Source: Pseudomonas sp. RIT-PI-r
Lineage (GTDB): Bacteria > Pseudomonadota > Gammaproteobacteria > Pseudomonadales > Pseudomonadaceae
Length of the DNA stretch: 64,000 nucleotides
Assembly (NCBI RefSeq): GCF_001297015.1
Contig: NZ_LIGE01000037.1
Coordinates: 248,001-312,000 of the forward strand
Direction of reading: 5' to 3'
The position numbers and the translations under genes are program-made. Positions 51,596 to 60,319 of this stretch are shown here, piece after piece (the first letter of the stretch is position 1; each line of letters starts with the position of its first letter). A model generated the notes under the pieces. It searched no databases and was not told the DNA's origin. It saw only the letters and a program-made list of their open reading frames with translations.

Positions 51596-53460
51596 CAGAT
51601 ATCCTCGATTTCATTCAGATTGCGCCCCGACAGAGCGGCTTTCACCGTCAGATCCATGCGGCGGGCAGCAAAGGCATCGGTCACTTGCGACAGACGCTTG
51701 GTCTGCTGCTCGATGGCATAACCATCAGTACCTTTCATCAGTTCGGCCAGCTCCTGCAGTTGCAGGTCGATAACCATGCGCTCTTCGGCGTCGAGCAACC
51801 GCTCGCCATCAACCTCAAGAGCGCCCTGCACCGCTTCGATCAGGCGCTGGGCATCGACTTGCTGCTCGCGCAGAACGCGGGCGACCTTGTCGTCATTGGC
51901 ATGCTGGAACGAATCCTTGAGCATTTTGGCGATTTCGCCGTCGGTCAGACCGTAAGACGGCTTGACCTGAATGCTCGCCTCAACGCCCGAACCCAGTTCA
52001 CGGGCAGAAACGCTGAGCAGACCGTCGGCGTCGACCTGGAAGGTCACACGAATTTTCGCTGCACCGGCGACCATCGCTGGAATGCCGCGCAATTCAAAGC
52101 GCGCCAGCGAGCGGCAGTCACTGATCAGCTCGCGCTCACCCTGCAGGACGTGGATAGCCATGGCCGACTGGCCGTCTTTATAAGTAGTGAAATCTTGTGC
52201 GCGAGCGACGGGGATGGTGGTGTTACGCGGAATCACCTTCTCCATCAGGCCGCCCATGGTTTCCAGCCCCAGGGACAGCGGAATAACGTCGAGCAGCAGC
52301 AATTCGCCGCCATCGCGCTTGTTGCCAGCCAGCGTATCAGCCTGGATCGCAGCACCGATGGCCACCACTTGATCCGGATCGATTTCAGTCAGCGGCTGAC
52401 GACCGAAGGCTTCGGCAACGGCTTCGCGAACACGCGGCACGCGCGTCGAACCGCCGACCATGACCACAGCGTGTACGTCGTCCAGCTCGATACCGGAATC
52501 GCGAACGGCGCGGCGGCAGGCTTTCAGGCTGCGTGCGACCATTGGCTCGATCAGCGCATCGAAGGCTTCGCGGGTCAACGGCGCTTTCCAGTCGCCATAG
52601 GCCACTTCAACGCTGGCCGCATCGGTCAGGGCTTCTTTGGCCGCGCAAGCGGTTTGCAGCAGATTGCGTTGTGCGCCCGGATCGAGATCGGCGGACAGAC
52701 CGGCGCTCTCGATGATCCAGCCGGCAATCGCGTGATCGAAGTCATCGCCGCCCAGCGCGCTGTCGCCGCCAGTGGCCAGCACTTCGAAAACACCGCCAGT
52801 CAGACGCAGAATCGAAATATCGAAAGTACCGCCACCCAGGTCATAAATCGCGACCAGGCCTTCAGCGTGTTGATCCAGACCGTACGCCACAGCGGCTGCG
52901 GTCGGCTCATTGAGCAGACGCAACACATTCAGACCGGCGAGCTTGGCCGCATCTTTGGTGGCCTGACGCTGAGCATCGTCGAAATACGCCGGAACGGTGA
53001 TCACCGCGCCGACCAGTTCGCCACCCAACGTCGCTTCAGCACGCTGACGCAGGACTTTGAGGATGTCGGCAGAAACTTCGACCGGGCTTTTCGGGCCCTG
53101 CACGGTGTCGATGAACGGCATGTGCGATTCGCCGCCGACAAAGCGGTACGGCAGTTGCTCGCCCAATTGCTTGACGTCGGACAGACCACGACCCATCAAG
53201 CGCTTGACCGACAGCACAGTGTTCAAAGGATCGGAAGACGCGGCCAGCTTGGCCGACTCGCCGACTTCGACGCGATCGGCGTGGTAACGCACGGCGGACG
53301 GCAGGATGACCTGCCCGTTGGCGTCGGCCAGCGGCTCGGAAAGACCACTGCGCAACGCAGCGACCAGCGAATTGGTAGTGCCCAGGTCGATACCCACAGC
53401 CAGGCGACGCTGGTGCGGTTGAGGACTTTGGCCGGGTTCGGCGATCTGCAGTAGAGCCAT
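51595..53460 (-). CDS. hscA: Fe-S cluster chaperone HscA (Hsc70)
   Basis: 621-residue Hsp70-type ATPase that helps release clusters from IscU. The ATPase domain shows VGIDLGTTNSLVAAL, YDLGGGTFDISIL and VVMVGGSTRVPRVREAV. The substrate domain starts near residue 390 (LLLLDVIPLSLGLETMGG) and recognises the LPPVK motif that is present in the IscU of this operon. Normal length; 51 bases follow hscB. Confidence 0.98.
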   Translation of the reverse strand: MALLQIAEPGQSPQPHQRRLAVGIDLGTTNSLVAALRSGLSEPLADANGQVILPSAVRYHADRVEVGESAKLAASSDPLNTVLSVKRLMGRGLSDVKQLGEQLPYRFVGGESHMPFIDTVQGPKSPVEVSADILKVLRQRAEATLGGELVGAVITVPAYFDDAQRQATKDAAKLAGLNVLRLLNEPTAAAVAYGLDQHAEGLVAIYDLGGGTFDISILRLTGGVFEVLATGGDSALGGDDFDHAIAGWIIESAGLSADLDPGAQRNLLQTACAAKEALTDAASVEVAYGDWKAPLTREAFDALIEPMVARSLKACRRAVRDSGIELDDVHAVVMVGGSTRVPRVREAVAEAFGRQPLTEIDPDQVVAIGAAIQADTLAGNKRDGGELLLLDVIPLSLGLETMGGLMEKVIPRNTTIPVARAQDFTTYKDGQSAMAIHVLQGERELISDCRSLARFELRGIPAMVAGAAKIRVTFQVDADGLLSVSARELGSGVEASIQVKPSYGLTDGEIAKMLKDSFQHANDDKVARVLREQQVDAQRLIEAVQGALEVDGERLLDAEERMVIDLQLQELAELMKGTDGYAIEQQTKRLSQVTDAFAARRMDLTVKAALSGRNLNEIEDI

Positions 53461-53511
53461 GGTAATCAGGTCTTGTCTGTCTATCAGGCGTGCATTCAGG
53501 GCAGCACTGGG

Positions 53512-54033
53512 TTAATCGTCGAGGCGCTCTTCTAACTGGCGCACTTCGTAGGTGAGCTTGTCGAGAAACTGCATGCGCCGCATCAGGCGTTCAGCCTGTT
53601 CGCGTTGCGCTGCATCATCCCAACAGGCTGCGAAGCTTTCGTTGAGTTCTTCCTGAGCCACTTTCAGACGACGCTTGAATACCGCGACACCGTCGAGGTC
53701 GGCACTGTCCTGAAGGTCTTCAAGCTCTTCGCGCCATTGCATCTGCTGCAGAAGAAACTCGGGATCATGGACAGTGACTTCCATCGGCACTTCATGCCCG
53801 CTGATGGTCAGCAGGTAGCGTGCGCGCTGGGCCGGACTCTTGAGCGTCTGATAGGCGTCGTTGAGCCGCGCAGACTGCTCGAGTGCCGTGCGCTGCTCAC
53901 GCTCGGAAGCGTCGGCGAAGCGGTCAGGATGAACGCCGCGCGCCAACTCGCGATAGCGCGTGGCCAACTGCTCGAGATCCAGACGGAAACCCGGTTGCAG
54001 CTCGAATAAAGCGAAATGACAAGGAATACCCAC
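53512..54033 (-). CDS. hscB: Fe-S assembly co-chaperone HscB
   Basis: 173-residue J-domain protein. GTG at 54033 (reads MGIPCHFALFELQPGF) gives the family start; a longer frame to 54072 runs over the iscA end. The J motif is HPDRFA in ARGVHPDRFADASE. The C-terminal helices (about 95-170) bind IscU. It delivers IscU to HscA, encoded next. Confidence 0.95.
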   Translation of the reverse strand: MGIPCHFALFELQPGFRLDLEQLATRYRELARGVHPDRFADASEREQRTALEQSARLNDAYQTLKSPAQRARYLLTISGHEVPMEVTVHDPEFLLQQMQWREELEDLQDSADLDGVAVFKRRLKVAQEELNESFAACWDDAAQREQAERLMRRMQFLDKLTYEVRQLEERLDD

Positions 54034-54041
54034 GACAAGCC

Positions 54042-54365
54042 TCAGATGTTGAAGCTTTCGCCGCAGCCACATTCACCGCGTACGTTGGGGTTGTTGAACT
54101 TGAAGCCTTCGTTCAACCCTTCCTTGACGAAGTCGAGCTCGGTGCCGTCCAGGTAGGCGAGGCTTTTAGGGTCGATGATCACTTTTTCGCCGTGACTCTC
54201 GAACACCTGATCCTCTGCAACCACCTCGTCGACAAACTCCAGCACGTAGGCAAGGCCGGAACAGCCTGTGGTGCGAACACCCAGACGAATCCCTTCACCT
54301 TTGCCGCGCCCGTCGAGGGAGCGCCGCACGTGTCGAGCAGCCGCTTCTGTCATGCTGATAGCCAT
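54042..54365 (-). CDS. iscA: Iron-sulfur carrier protein IscA
   Basis: 107-residue A-type carrier with the three ligand cysteines: TGCSGLAY (Cys) and GECGCGESF (two Cys). The start at 54365 (MAISMTEAAARHV) has the ribosome site AAGGAG; an in-frame ATG at 54389 overlaps iscU and is less likely. Between iscU and hscB in the canonical order. Confidence 0.96.
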   Translation of the reverse strand: MAISMTEAAARHVRRSLDGRGKGEGIRLGVRTTGCSGLAYVLEFVDEVVAEDQVFESHGEKVIIDPKSLAYLDGTELDFVKEGLNEGFKFNNPNVRGECGCGESFNI

Positions 54366-54375
54366 CGGTGACTCC

Positions 54376-54786
54376 TTACTCGTCGCCAAATCCAGAAAGT
54401 GAGATCAAGCCTTTCTTCTGCTTGTAATCGCGAACAGCCGCTTTGATAGCGTCTTCAGCCAGTACCGAGCAGTGAATTTTCACTGGTGGCAGAGCCAGTT
54501 CTTCGGCCAGCTGGGTGTTCTTGATGGTTTCGGCTTCGTCCAGAGTCTTGCCCTTCATCCACTCGGTGGCGAGGGAGCTGGAAGCGATGGCCGAACCGCA
54601 GCCGTAGGTCTTGAACTTGGCATCTTCGATGATGCCAGCGTCGTTGACCTTGATTTGAAGACGCATTACGTCGCCGCACGCCGGAGCGCCGACCATGCCG
54701 GTGCCGACATCAGGATCTTCCGCGTTCATCTTGCCGACGTTGCGCGGGTTTTCGTAGTGGTCGATGACCTTTTCGCTGTAAGCCAT
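54376..54786 (-). CDS. iscU: Fe-S scaffold protein IscU with short C-terminal extension
   Basis: 136-residue scaffold on which clusters are built. Ligands are Cys37 (GAPACGDV), Cys63 (TYGCGSAI) and Cys106 (KIHCSVLA), and the HscA-binding LPPVK is at 99-103. The usual protein ends near residue 128 (KQKKGLI); here eight more residues (SLSGFGDE) follow before TAA. The codon after Ile128 is TCA, one base from a stop, so stop loss is likely. The extension runs up to the iscA ribosome site. Confidence 0.97.
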   Translation of the reverse strand: MAYSEKVIDHYENPRNVGKMNAEDPDVGTGMVGAPACGDVMRLQIKVNDAGIIEDAKFKTYGCGSAIASSSLATEWMKGKTLDEAETIKNTQLAEELALPPVKIHCSVLAEDAIKAAVRDYKQKKGLISLSGFGDE

Positions 54787-54886
54787 GATTCTTAATCCTC
54801 ACTCATCAGGGCCGCTCTTCAGCCCTGCAACTGCGCTGCGTAAACCGCCGCGTCGCTACAGGATCTGTATCCGGCGGCTTCTATAT

Positions 54887-56101
54887 TTAGTGTGCCGCCC
54901 ACTCGATTTTCGAGATATCGACGCCGTCTTTGTACATGTCCCACAGCGGCGACAGAGCGCGCAGCTTGGTAACGGCCTCGCAGACTTTCTGCGCGGCGTA
55001 GTCGATTTCTTCTTCGGTAGTGAAACGGCCGAAGGTGAAGCGGATCGAGCTGTGTGCCAGCTCGTCGTTGCGGCCCAGGGCGCGCAGTACGTACGAAGGC
55101 TCCAAGGACGCCGAGGTGCAGGCCGAACCGGACGACACTGCCAGATCCTTGAGCGCCATGATCAGCGACTCGCCTTCAACGTAGTTGAAGCTCAGGTTCA
55201 GGTTGTGCGGAACGCGGGCGGTCAGGCTGCCGTTGACGTACAGCTCTTCCAGATGCTCGACCTGCTTGTAGAAGCGGTCGCTCAACGCTTTGATACGGAC
55301 GTTTTCGGCAGCCATGTCTTCTTTGGCTACGCGGAACGCTTCGCCCATGCCGACGATCTGGTGGGTCGCCAGGGTGCCGGAACGCATGCCACGCTCGTGA
55401 CCGCCGCCGTGCATGGTCGCTTCGATGCGCACACGCGGCTTGCGGCTGACGTACAGCGCGCCGATGCCTTTAGGGCCGTAGGTCTTGTGAGCGGAGAACG
55501 ACATCATGTCGACTTTCAGTTTCTGCAGGTCGATCTCGACCTTGCCAGTGGACTGAGCGGCGTCGACGTGGAACAGGATGCCCTTGGCGCGGAGCATTTC
55601 GCCGATAGCAGCAATGTCGTTGACGGTGCCGATTTCGTTGTTCACGTGCATCACGGAGACCAGGATGGTGTCTTCGCGCAGTGCAGCTTCAATCATGGCC
55701 GGAGTGATCAGGCCGTCTTCTGTCGGCTCGAGGTAGGTCACTTCGAAACCTTCACGCTCCAGTTGGCGCATGGTGTCGAGGACAGCCTTGTGCTCAATCT
55801 TCGAGGTGATCAGGTGCTTGCCCTTGGAGCCGTAGAAATGCGCCGCACCCTTGATAGCCAGGTTGTCGGATTCGGTAGCGCCGGAGGTCCAGACGATTTC
55901 GCGCGGGTCGGCGTTGACCAGATCGGCCACCTGACGACGGGCGTTTTCGACGGACTCTTCAGCTTTCCAGCCAAACACGTGGGAACGGGACGCCGGGTTA
56001 CCGAAGTTTCCGTCGACCAGCAGGCATTCACTCATTTTTTGCGCAACGCGCGGATCGACCGGGGTGGTCGCAGAGTAATCAAGGTAAATCGGCAATTTCA
56101 T
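54887..56101 (-). CDS. iscS: Cysteine desulfurase IscS
   Basis: 404-residue PLP enzyme that supplies sulfur from cysteine for Fe-S clusters and thio-modified tRNA. The PLP lysine is in SFSAHKTYGPKG and the catalytic cysteine in SSGSACTSASLEPSYVL. It starts LPIYLDYSATTPVDPRVA. It lies 47 bases after iscR and 100 before iscU; standard length and operon position. Confidence 0.98.
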   Translation of the reverse strand: MKLPIYLDYSATTPVDPRVAQKMSECLLVDGNFGNPASRSHVFGWKAEESVENARRQVADLVNADPREIVWTSGATESDNLAIKGAAHFYGSKGKHLITSKIEHKAVLDTMRQLEREGFEVTYLEPTEDGLITPAMIEAALREDTILVSVMHVNNEIGTVNDIAAIGEMLRAKGILFHVDAAQSTGKVEIDLQKLKVDMMSFSAHKTYGPKGIGALYVSRKPRVRIEATMHGGGHERGMRSGTLATHQIVGMGEAFRVAKEDMAAENVRIKALSDRFYKQVEHLEELYVNGSLTARVPHNLNLSFNYVEGESLIMALKDLAVSSGSACTSASLEPSYVLRALGRNDELAHSSIRFTFGRFTTEEEIDYAAQKVCEAVTKLRALSPLWDMYKDGVDISKIEWAAH

Positions 56102-56148
56102 GGACTATCTCCTAAATCAGGGCTGGCGTACCGCTAGCTCTTCGGCTG

Positions 56149-56640
56149 TCATTCGACGGCGGACGCTTCAATCTTGTCCAGGCGTGGCGCCTTGCTGTTG
56201 CAACGGCGCTGGTCCTGACGCTGGGCTACTTCTTGCACCTCACGGCGAGTTACAAGATCAGCCAAGCTGATACCACTTAGAAATTCGTGAATCTGCAGAC
56301 TCAGATCGCACCACAGATGGTGGGTCAGGCAGGTGTCGCCGGAATGGCAATCGCCCTGGCCCTGGCACTTGGTGGCATCAACCGATTCGTTTACTGCATC
56401 GATCACCTGGGCGACCTGAATGCCCTGCATGTCGCGGGACAATTGGTAGCCGCCACCCGGACCGCGAACACTGGAAACCAGGTTGCTGCGGCGCAGCTTG
56501 GCGAACAGCTGCTCGAGGTAAGACAGGGAGATGCCTTGGCGCTCGGAGATATCGGCCAGGGACACGGGCCCGTGCTGCGCGTGCAACGCCAGGTCAAGCA
56601 TGGCGGTCACGGCGTATCGGCCTTTTGTAGTCAGTCGCAT
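56149..56640 (-). CDS. iscR: Fe-S cluster regulator IscR
   Basis: 163-residue Rrf2-family regulator. The winged HTH begins MRLTTKGRYAVTAMLDLALH. The cluster ligands Cys92, Cys98 and Cys104 lie in CQGQGDCHSGDTC, with His107 after them. With a 2Fe-2S cluster it represses the operon that starts with its own gene; an IscR-type site overlaps the promoter just upstream. Confidence 0.97.
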   Translation of the reverse strand: MRLTTKGRYAVTAMLDLALHAQHGPVSLADISERQGISLSYLEQLFAKLRRSNLVSSVRGPGGGYQLSRDMQGIQVAQVIDAVNESVDATKCQGQGDCHSGDTCLTHHLWCDLSLQIHEFLSGISLADLVTRREVQEVAQRQDQRRCNSKAPRLDKIEASAVE

Positions 56641-56671
56641 GGACAGTTACCACGGAGTTCAGAATGGGGCG

Positions 56672-56702
56672 AGTATGCAATTCCCGAGTATTTAAGTCAA
56701 CT
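56672..56702 (-). promoter_or_regulatory. iscR promoter with IscR type 1 site
   Basis: On the minus strand, AGTTGACTTAAATACTCGGG (from 56702) matches the known type 1 IscR pattern (TTGACT, AT-rich centre, ACTCGGG). Its TTGACT also serves as -35, with CATACT 17 bases on as -10. This fits autorepression of the isc operon. Confidence 0.7.
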
Positions 56703-56798
56703 TTAAGACCTAGTACTTTAGTCAGGATTACCCGCAAAAGAGCGCGCGAATGATAGCAGGGTCTGCGGCCTAATGGCACACCGGCCGGCGCAAGCTTC

Positions 56799-56880
56799 TG
56801 TAGGAGCTGCCGCAGGCTGCGATCTTTTGATTTTGCTCTATAGAAGATCAAGGGATCGCAGCCTTCGGCAGCTCCTACAC
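56799..56880. repeat. REP pair, family A
   Basis: Arms TGTAGGAGCTGCCGCAGGCT and GATCGCAGCCTTCGGCAGCT between cysE and the isc promoter. Confidence 0.85.
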
Positions 56881-56885
56881 AGGGC

Positions 56886-57665
56886 TTAGCTGGCTTTGGA
56901 CTCGTCTTTGCCTTTGACGCAGGCGAAGTCTTCTTCACGCAGTTCAGGCAGATCTTTCGCACAATAATTGCTGCCAAGATCCTTCAGCGCACCACACATC
57001 CCTTCCAGCCGTCCGTCCACCGCTTGCAGGTGATCGAGCAACTGACCGATGGCGCGCGCCACCGGGTCGGGCATGTCTTCGCTGACGCCATAGGCATCGA
57101 AGCCGATCTTCTCGGCCATGGCCTTGCGCTTGGCGTCCTGCTCCTCGTCAGACTTGACGATGATCCGCCCCGGAATACCGACAACTGTGGCGCCCGGCGG
57201 CACTTCTTTGGTCACTACAGCGTTGGAACCAACCTTGGCGCCGGCGCCGACCGTGAACGGGCCAAGCACCTTGGCGCCAGCCCCCACAACCACACCATCA
57301 CCCAACGTCGGGTGACGCTTGCCTTTGTTCCAGCTGGTGCCACCCAGAGTTACACCCTGATAAATGGTCACGTCATCGCCAATCTCGGCGGTTTCACCGA
57401 TGACGATGCCCATGCCGTGGTCGATAAAGAAGCGTCGACCGACTTTGGCGCCCGGATGAATCTCGATGCCGGTCAACCAGCGTCCGAAGTTCGACACCAG
57501 CCGCGCCAGCCATTTCAGCTCGTTACGCCAGAGCATGCCGGCCAATCGATGAATCCAGATGGCATGCATGCCGGGGTAGCAGGTCAGGACTTCAAAAGCG
57601 TTACGCGCCGCCGGGTCTCGATGGAAAACGCTCTGGATATCTTCACGCAAACGCTCAAACATCAT
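56886..57665 (-). CDS. cysE: Serine O-acetyltransferase
   Basis: 259-residue enzyme making O-acetylserine for cysteine synthesis. The N-terminal helical part begins MFERLREDIQSVFHRDPAAR. The left-handed beta-helix (about 110-185) has HPGAKVGRRFFIDHGMGIVI and GGTSWNKGKRHPTLGDGVVV, with the catalytic His in DHGMG. A C-terminal tail of about 60 residues is longer than in E. coli. It follows trmJ directly and supplies the cysteine that IscS, encoded next, consumes. Confidence 0.95.
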   Translation of the reverse strand: MMFERLREDIQSVFHRDPAARNAFEVLTCYPGMHAIWIHRLAGMLWRNELKWLARLVSNFGRWLTGIEIHPGAKVGRRFFIDHGMGIVIGETAEIGDDVTIYQGVTLGGTSWNKGKRHPTLGDGVVVGAGAKVLGPFTVGAGAKVGSNAVVTKEVPPGATVVGIPGRIIVKSDEEQDAKRKAMAEKIGFDAYGVSEDMPDPVARAIGQLLDHLQAVDGRLEGMCGALKDLGSNYCAKDLPELREEDFACVKGKDESKAS

Positions 57666-58436
57666 TTAGTCCTTCCGCTTAAGAAGCTCACCACGGGCCG
57701 CCTTCTGGGTTTCCGTGAGGATGCCACGCAAAATATTCATTTCCGCCCGGCTGACCGAGCTGCGTCCATACAACCGGCGCAGGCGCGCCATCAAGTGCCG
57801 TGGTTTTTCCGGATCGAGGAATTCGATGGCGACCAGCGTCTGCTCCAAGTGCTCATAAAAGCGCTCCAGCTCATCCATGGTCGCCAGCTCGGCGCTTTTC
57901 ACCGAGGCCACTTCTTCTTTCTCGATCTTGCTCGGCTGACCTTGTGCAGCCAGCCAGGCCATGCGCACTTCGTAGCTCAACACCTGCACCGCCGCGCCAA
58001 GGTTCAGCGAGCTGAACTCCGGATCGGAGGGGATGTGCACGTGAAAGTGACATCGCTGCAGCTCTTCGTTGGTCAGGCCGGAATCTTCACGACCGAACAC
58101 CAGCGCAATTTCAGCACCCTGCCCGGCCTCCTCGACCACTTTGGTACCGCACTCGCGCGGATCAAGCAGTGGCCAGGGGATTCGACGGTCACGGGCGCTG
58201 GTGCCAAGCACCAGATTGCAGCCGACCAAGGCATCTTCCAGGGTGGCGACGACTTGTGCGCTTTCAAGAATGTCACCGGCACCGGAGGCGCGAGCATCGG
58301 CCTCGTGATGCGGAAACAGGCGCGGTTCGACCAGCACCAATCGCGACAGACCCATGTTTTTCATGGCGCGCGCGGCCCCGCCGATGTTGCCGGGGTGGCT
58401 GGTATTGACCAGGACGACACGAATGTTCTGCAGCAA
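57666..58436 (-). CDS. trmJ: tRNA (cytidine/uridine-2'-O)-methyltransferase TrmJ
   Basis: 256-residue SPOUT methyltransferase for position 32 of tRNA. Knot motifs are VLVNTSHPGNIGGAARAMKN at the start and LVFGREDSGLTNEELQRC and SLNLGAAVQVLSYEVRMA later. A helical C-terminal extension follows. The stop abuts the cysE start. The trmJ-cysE-iscR order is conserved in gammaproteobacteria. Confidence 0.96.
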   Translation of the reverse strand: MLQNIRVVLVNTSHPGNIGGAARAMKNMGLSRLVLVEPRLFPHHEADARASGAGDILESAQVVATLEDALVGCNLVLGTSARDRRIPWPLLDPRECGTKVVEEAGQGAEIALVFGREDSGLTNEELQRCHFHVHIPSDPEFSSLNLGAAVQVLSYEVRMAWLAAQGQPSKIEKEEVASVKSAELATMDELERFYEHLEQTLVAIEFLDPEKPRHLMARLRRLYGRSSVSRAEMNILRGILTETQKAARGELLKRKD

Positions 58437-58517
58437 GGGAGGCGCTCTCGGACACAGGAAAGGGGTGCAAATCTTACAGAACAGCCTACCGTTAAGCTAT
58501 GAAAGCGAACAGCGTCC

Positions 58518-58545
58518 TTCACCTGAAGAAAAGTTCTGATAGAAT
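58518..58545 (+). promoter_or_regulatory. Promoter of suhB
   Basis: -35-like TTCACC (58518-58523), 16-base spacer, and TAGAAT (58540-58545) preceded by TG, an extended -10. It lies 36 bases before the suhB ATG. Confidence 0.6.
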
Positions 58546-58581
58546 GCGCGGCTTTCTTTAACAACCTTAGGTGACACATCC

Positions 58582-59400
58582 ATGCAGCCCATGCTGAATA
58601 TCGCGCTGCGCGCCGCCCGCAGCGCCAGTGAACTGATCTTCCGCTCCATCGAGCGCCTGGATACCATCAAGGTCGACGAAAAAGACGCCAAGGATTATGT
58701 ATCCGAGGTTGATCGCGCCGCTGAACAGAAAATCATCGACGCGCTGCGCAAGGCTTACCCGAACCACTCGATCCGCGGTGAAGAGACTGGCCTGCACGCC
58801 GGTACCGGCATCGAAGGCGAAGAGTACTTGTGGATCATCGATCCACTGGACGGCACCGCCAACTTCCTGCGCGGCATTCCTCACTTCGCTGTCAGCATTG
58901 CCTGCAAGTACCGTGGTCGCCTGGAACACGCTGTTGTTCTGGATCCGGTTCGCCAGGAAGAATTCACCGCCAGCCGTGGTCGCGGCGCTCAACTGAACGG
59001 TCGCCGTCTGCGCGTCAGCGGTCGTACCAGCCTCGACGGCGCCCTGCTGGGTACCGGCTTCCCGTTCCGTGACGATCAAATGGACAACCTGGAAAACTAC
59101 CTGGGCATGTTCCGCGCCCTGGTTGGCCAGACTGCCGGCATCCGTCGCGCTGGCTCGGCGAGCCTGGACCTGGCTTACGTGGCTGCTGGTCGCTTCGATG
59201 CGTTCTGGGAGTCGGGTCTGTCCGAGTGGGACATGGCTGCAGGCGCCCTGCTGATTCAAGAAGCTGGCGGCCTGGTGAGCGACTTCACCGGCGGTCACGA
59301 CTTCCTTGAAAAAGGCCACATCGTTGCCGGCAACACCAAATGCTTCAAGGCAGTTCTGACGGCGATCCAGCCGCACCTGCCGGCTTCGCTGAAGCGCTAA
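58582..59400 (+). CDS. suhB: Inositol monophosphatase family protein SuhB
   Basis: 272-residue magnesium phosphatase; in E. coli SuhB also joins rRNA antitermination complexes. Metal-binding motifs are GEETGLHAGTG, IIDPLDGTANFLRGIPHFAV and SGLSEWDMAAGALLIQEAGG. It is divergent from trmJ, as in related bacteria. Start and length are normal; a UUCG-capped terminator follows. Confidence 0.97.
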   Translation: MQPMLNIALRAARSASELIFRSIERLDTIKVDEKDAKDYVSEVDRAAEQKIIDALRKAYPNHSIRGEETGLHAGTGIEGEEYLWIIDPLDGTANFLRGIPHFAVSIACKYRGRLEHAVVLDPVRQEEFTASRGRGAQLNGRRLRVSGRTSLDGALLGTGFPFRDDQMDNLENYLGMFRALVGQTAGIRRAGSASLDLAYVAAGRFDAFWESGLSEWDMAAGALLIQEAGGLVSDFTGGHDFLEKGHIVAGNTKCFKAVLTAIQPHLPASLKR

Positions 59401-59415
59401 GCTTCCGGCGAGACG

Positions 59416-59444
59416 AAAAAAGCACCCTTCGGGGTGCTTTTTTT
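59416..59444 (+). terminator. Rho-independent terminator of suhB
   Basis: AGCACCC-TTCG-GGGTGCT stem-loop, followed by a run of T, 16 bases after the suhB stop. Confidence 0.92.
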
Positions 59445-59482
59445 ATGTCTGGAACTCGCCAAGCGCCACACCACGAGACCAA

Positions 59483-59573
59483 TGTAGGAGTGAGCCTGCT
59501 CACGATAGCGGTGTATCAGCCACCACCTGCATCGAATGATAAATAGCTATCGCGAGCAGGCTCACTCCTACAG
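59483..59573. repeat. REP pair, family B
   Basis: Arms TGTAGGAGTGAGCCTGCTCA and CGCGAGCAGGCTCACTCCTA between two terminators of convergent genes. Confidence 0.85.
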
Positions 59574-59605
59574 GGGATTTGTTGCGCGGCTTAAATGGCG
59601 GGCAC

Positions 59606-59630
59606 AAAAAAAGCACCCCGCAGGGTGCTT
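59606..59630 (-). terminator. Terminator of the glycine-zipper gene
   Basis: AAGCACCC/GGGTGCTT stem; on the minus strand seven T follow. It lies 20 bases after the stop of the gene at 59650. Confidence 0.85.
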
Positions 59631-59649
59631 CTTTTAAAACAGTCGGTTC

Positions 59650-60198
59650 TTACTGAGCCGGCTCATTCTGCGACAGAATCAGCTTGCCTTCCTTGTCGAC
59701 CGGAATCTGGTTGCCCGGATCGCGATCCATCCGCACTTTGCCTTCCTTGCCATCGAGCGAGTAACGCACGTCGTAACCGACGACCTTGTCACTGATGTCA
59801 TTGACCGTGTTGCAGCGGGTCTGCGTGGTGGTGTAGGTGTCACGCTCTTGCATGCCTTCCTGCACCTTGTTACCCGCATAACCGCCGCCGACTGCACCGG
59901 CTACCGTGGCAATTTTCTTGCCGGTGCCGCCGCCAATCTGATTACCCAGCAAACCACCTGCCAGCGCACCGACGACGGTACCGGCAATCTGGTGTTGATC
60001 CTTTACCGGTGCCTGACGAGTCACTGCCACGTCCTTGCACACTTCACGTGGAGTCTTGATCTGTGTTTTAACCGGCTCAACGGCCAACACTTGCGCATAC
60101 TCAGGGCCGCTTTTAACCAGGCTGTAGGTGGCAACAGCACCCCCGGCAGTCACACCGACAGCACCCAATACCGCACCAACCAGTAACGACTTGTTCAC
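59650..60198 (-). CDS. Glycine-zipper 2TM domain envelope protein
   Basis: 182-residue protein with an N-terminal hydrophobic stretch (LLVGAVLGAVGVTAGGAVAT). A central glycine zipper (about 74-112: GTVVGALAGGLLGNQIGGG and VAGAVGGGYAGNKVQEGMQ) is of the Rick_17kDa/SlyB-like type. One Cys pair (EVCKDVAV and TRCNTVND) may form a disulfide. The C-terminal part (YDVRYSLDGKEGKVRMD) is a small beta domain. Function unknown; an envelope location is inferred. It is monocistronic, with a terminator on each side. Confidence 0.87.
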   Translation of the reverse strand: MNKSLLVGAVLGAVGVTAGGAVATYSLVKSGPEYAQVLAVEPVKTQIKTPREVCKDVAVTRQAPVKDQHQIAGTVVGALAGGLLGNQIGGGTGKKIATVAGAVGGGYAGNKVQEGMQERDTYTTTQTRCNTVNDISDKVVGYDVRYSLDGKEGKVRMDRDPGNQIPVDKEGKLILSQNEPAQ

Positions 60199-60257
60199 AT
60201 GAACCTCCTGACCATCACATGCGGGACGCGCCCGCGCTTCTCCCAGCCTTGGAGCAT

Positions 60258-60288
60258 AAAAAAAGGCGCGAGTTCAACTCGCGCCTTT
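60258..60288 (-). terminator. Terminator of the yajC-secDF transcript
   Basis: AAAGGCGCGAGTT stem with its inverse around a short loop; on the minus strand seven T follow. It lies 32 bases after the secF stop. Confidence 0.9.
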
Positions 60289-60319
60289 CTTGGGCTGACA
60301 GCCGGGGAAGCGATGGCCG

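Noticed and set aside
54042..54389. Longer IscA start at 54389
   Set aside because: It would overlap the iscU end and the AAGGAG ribosome site points to 54365.
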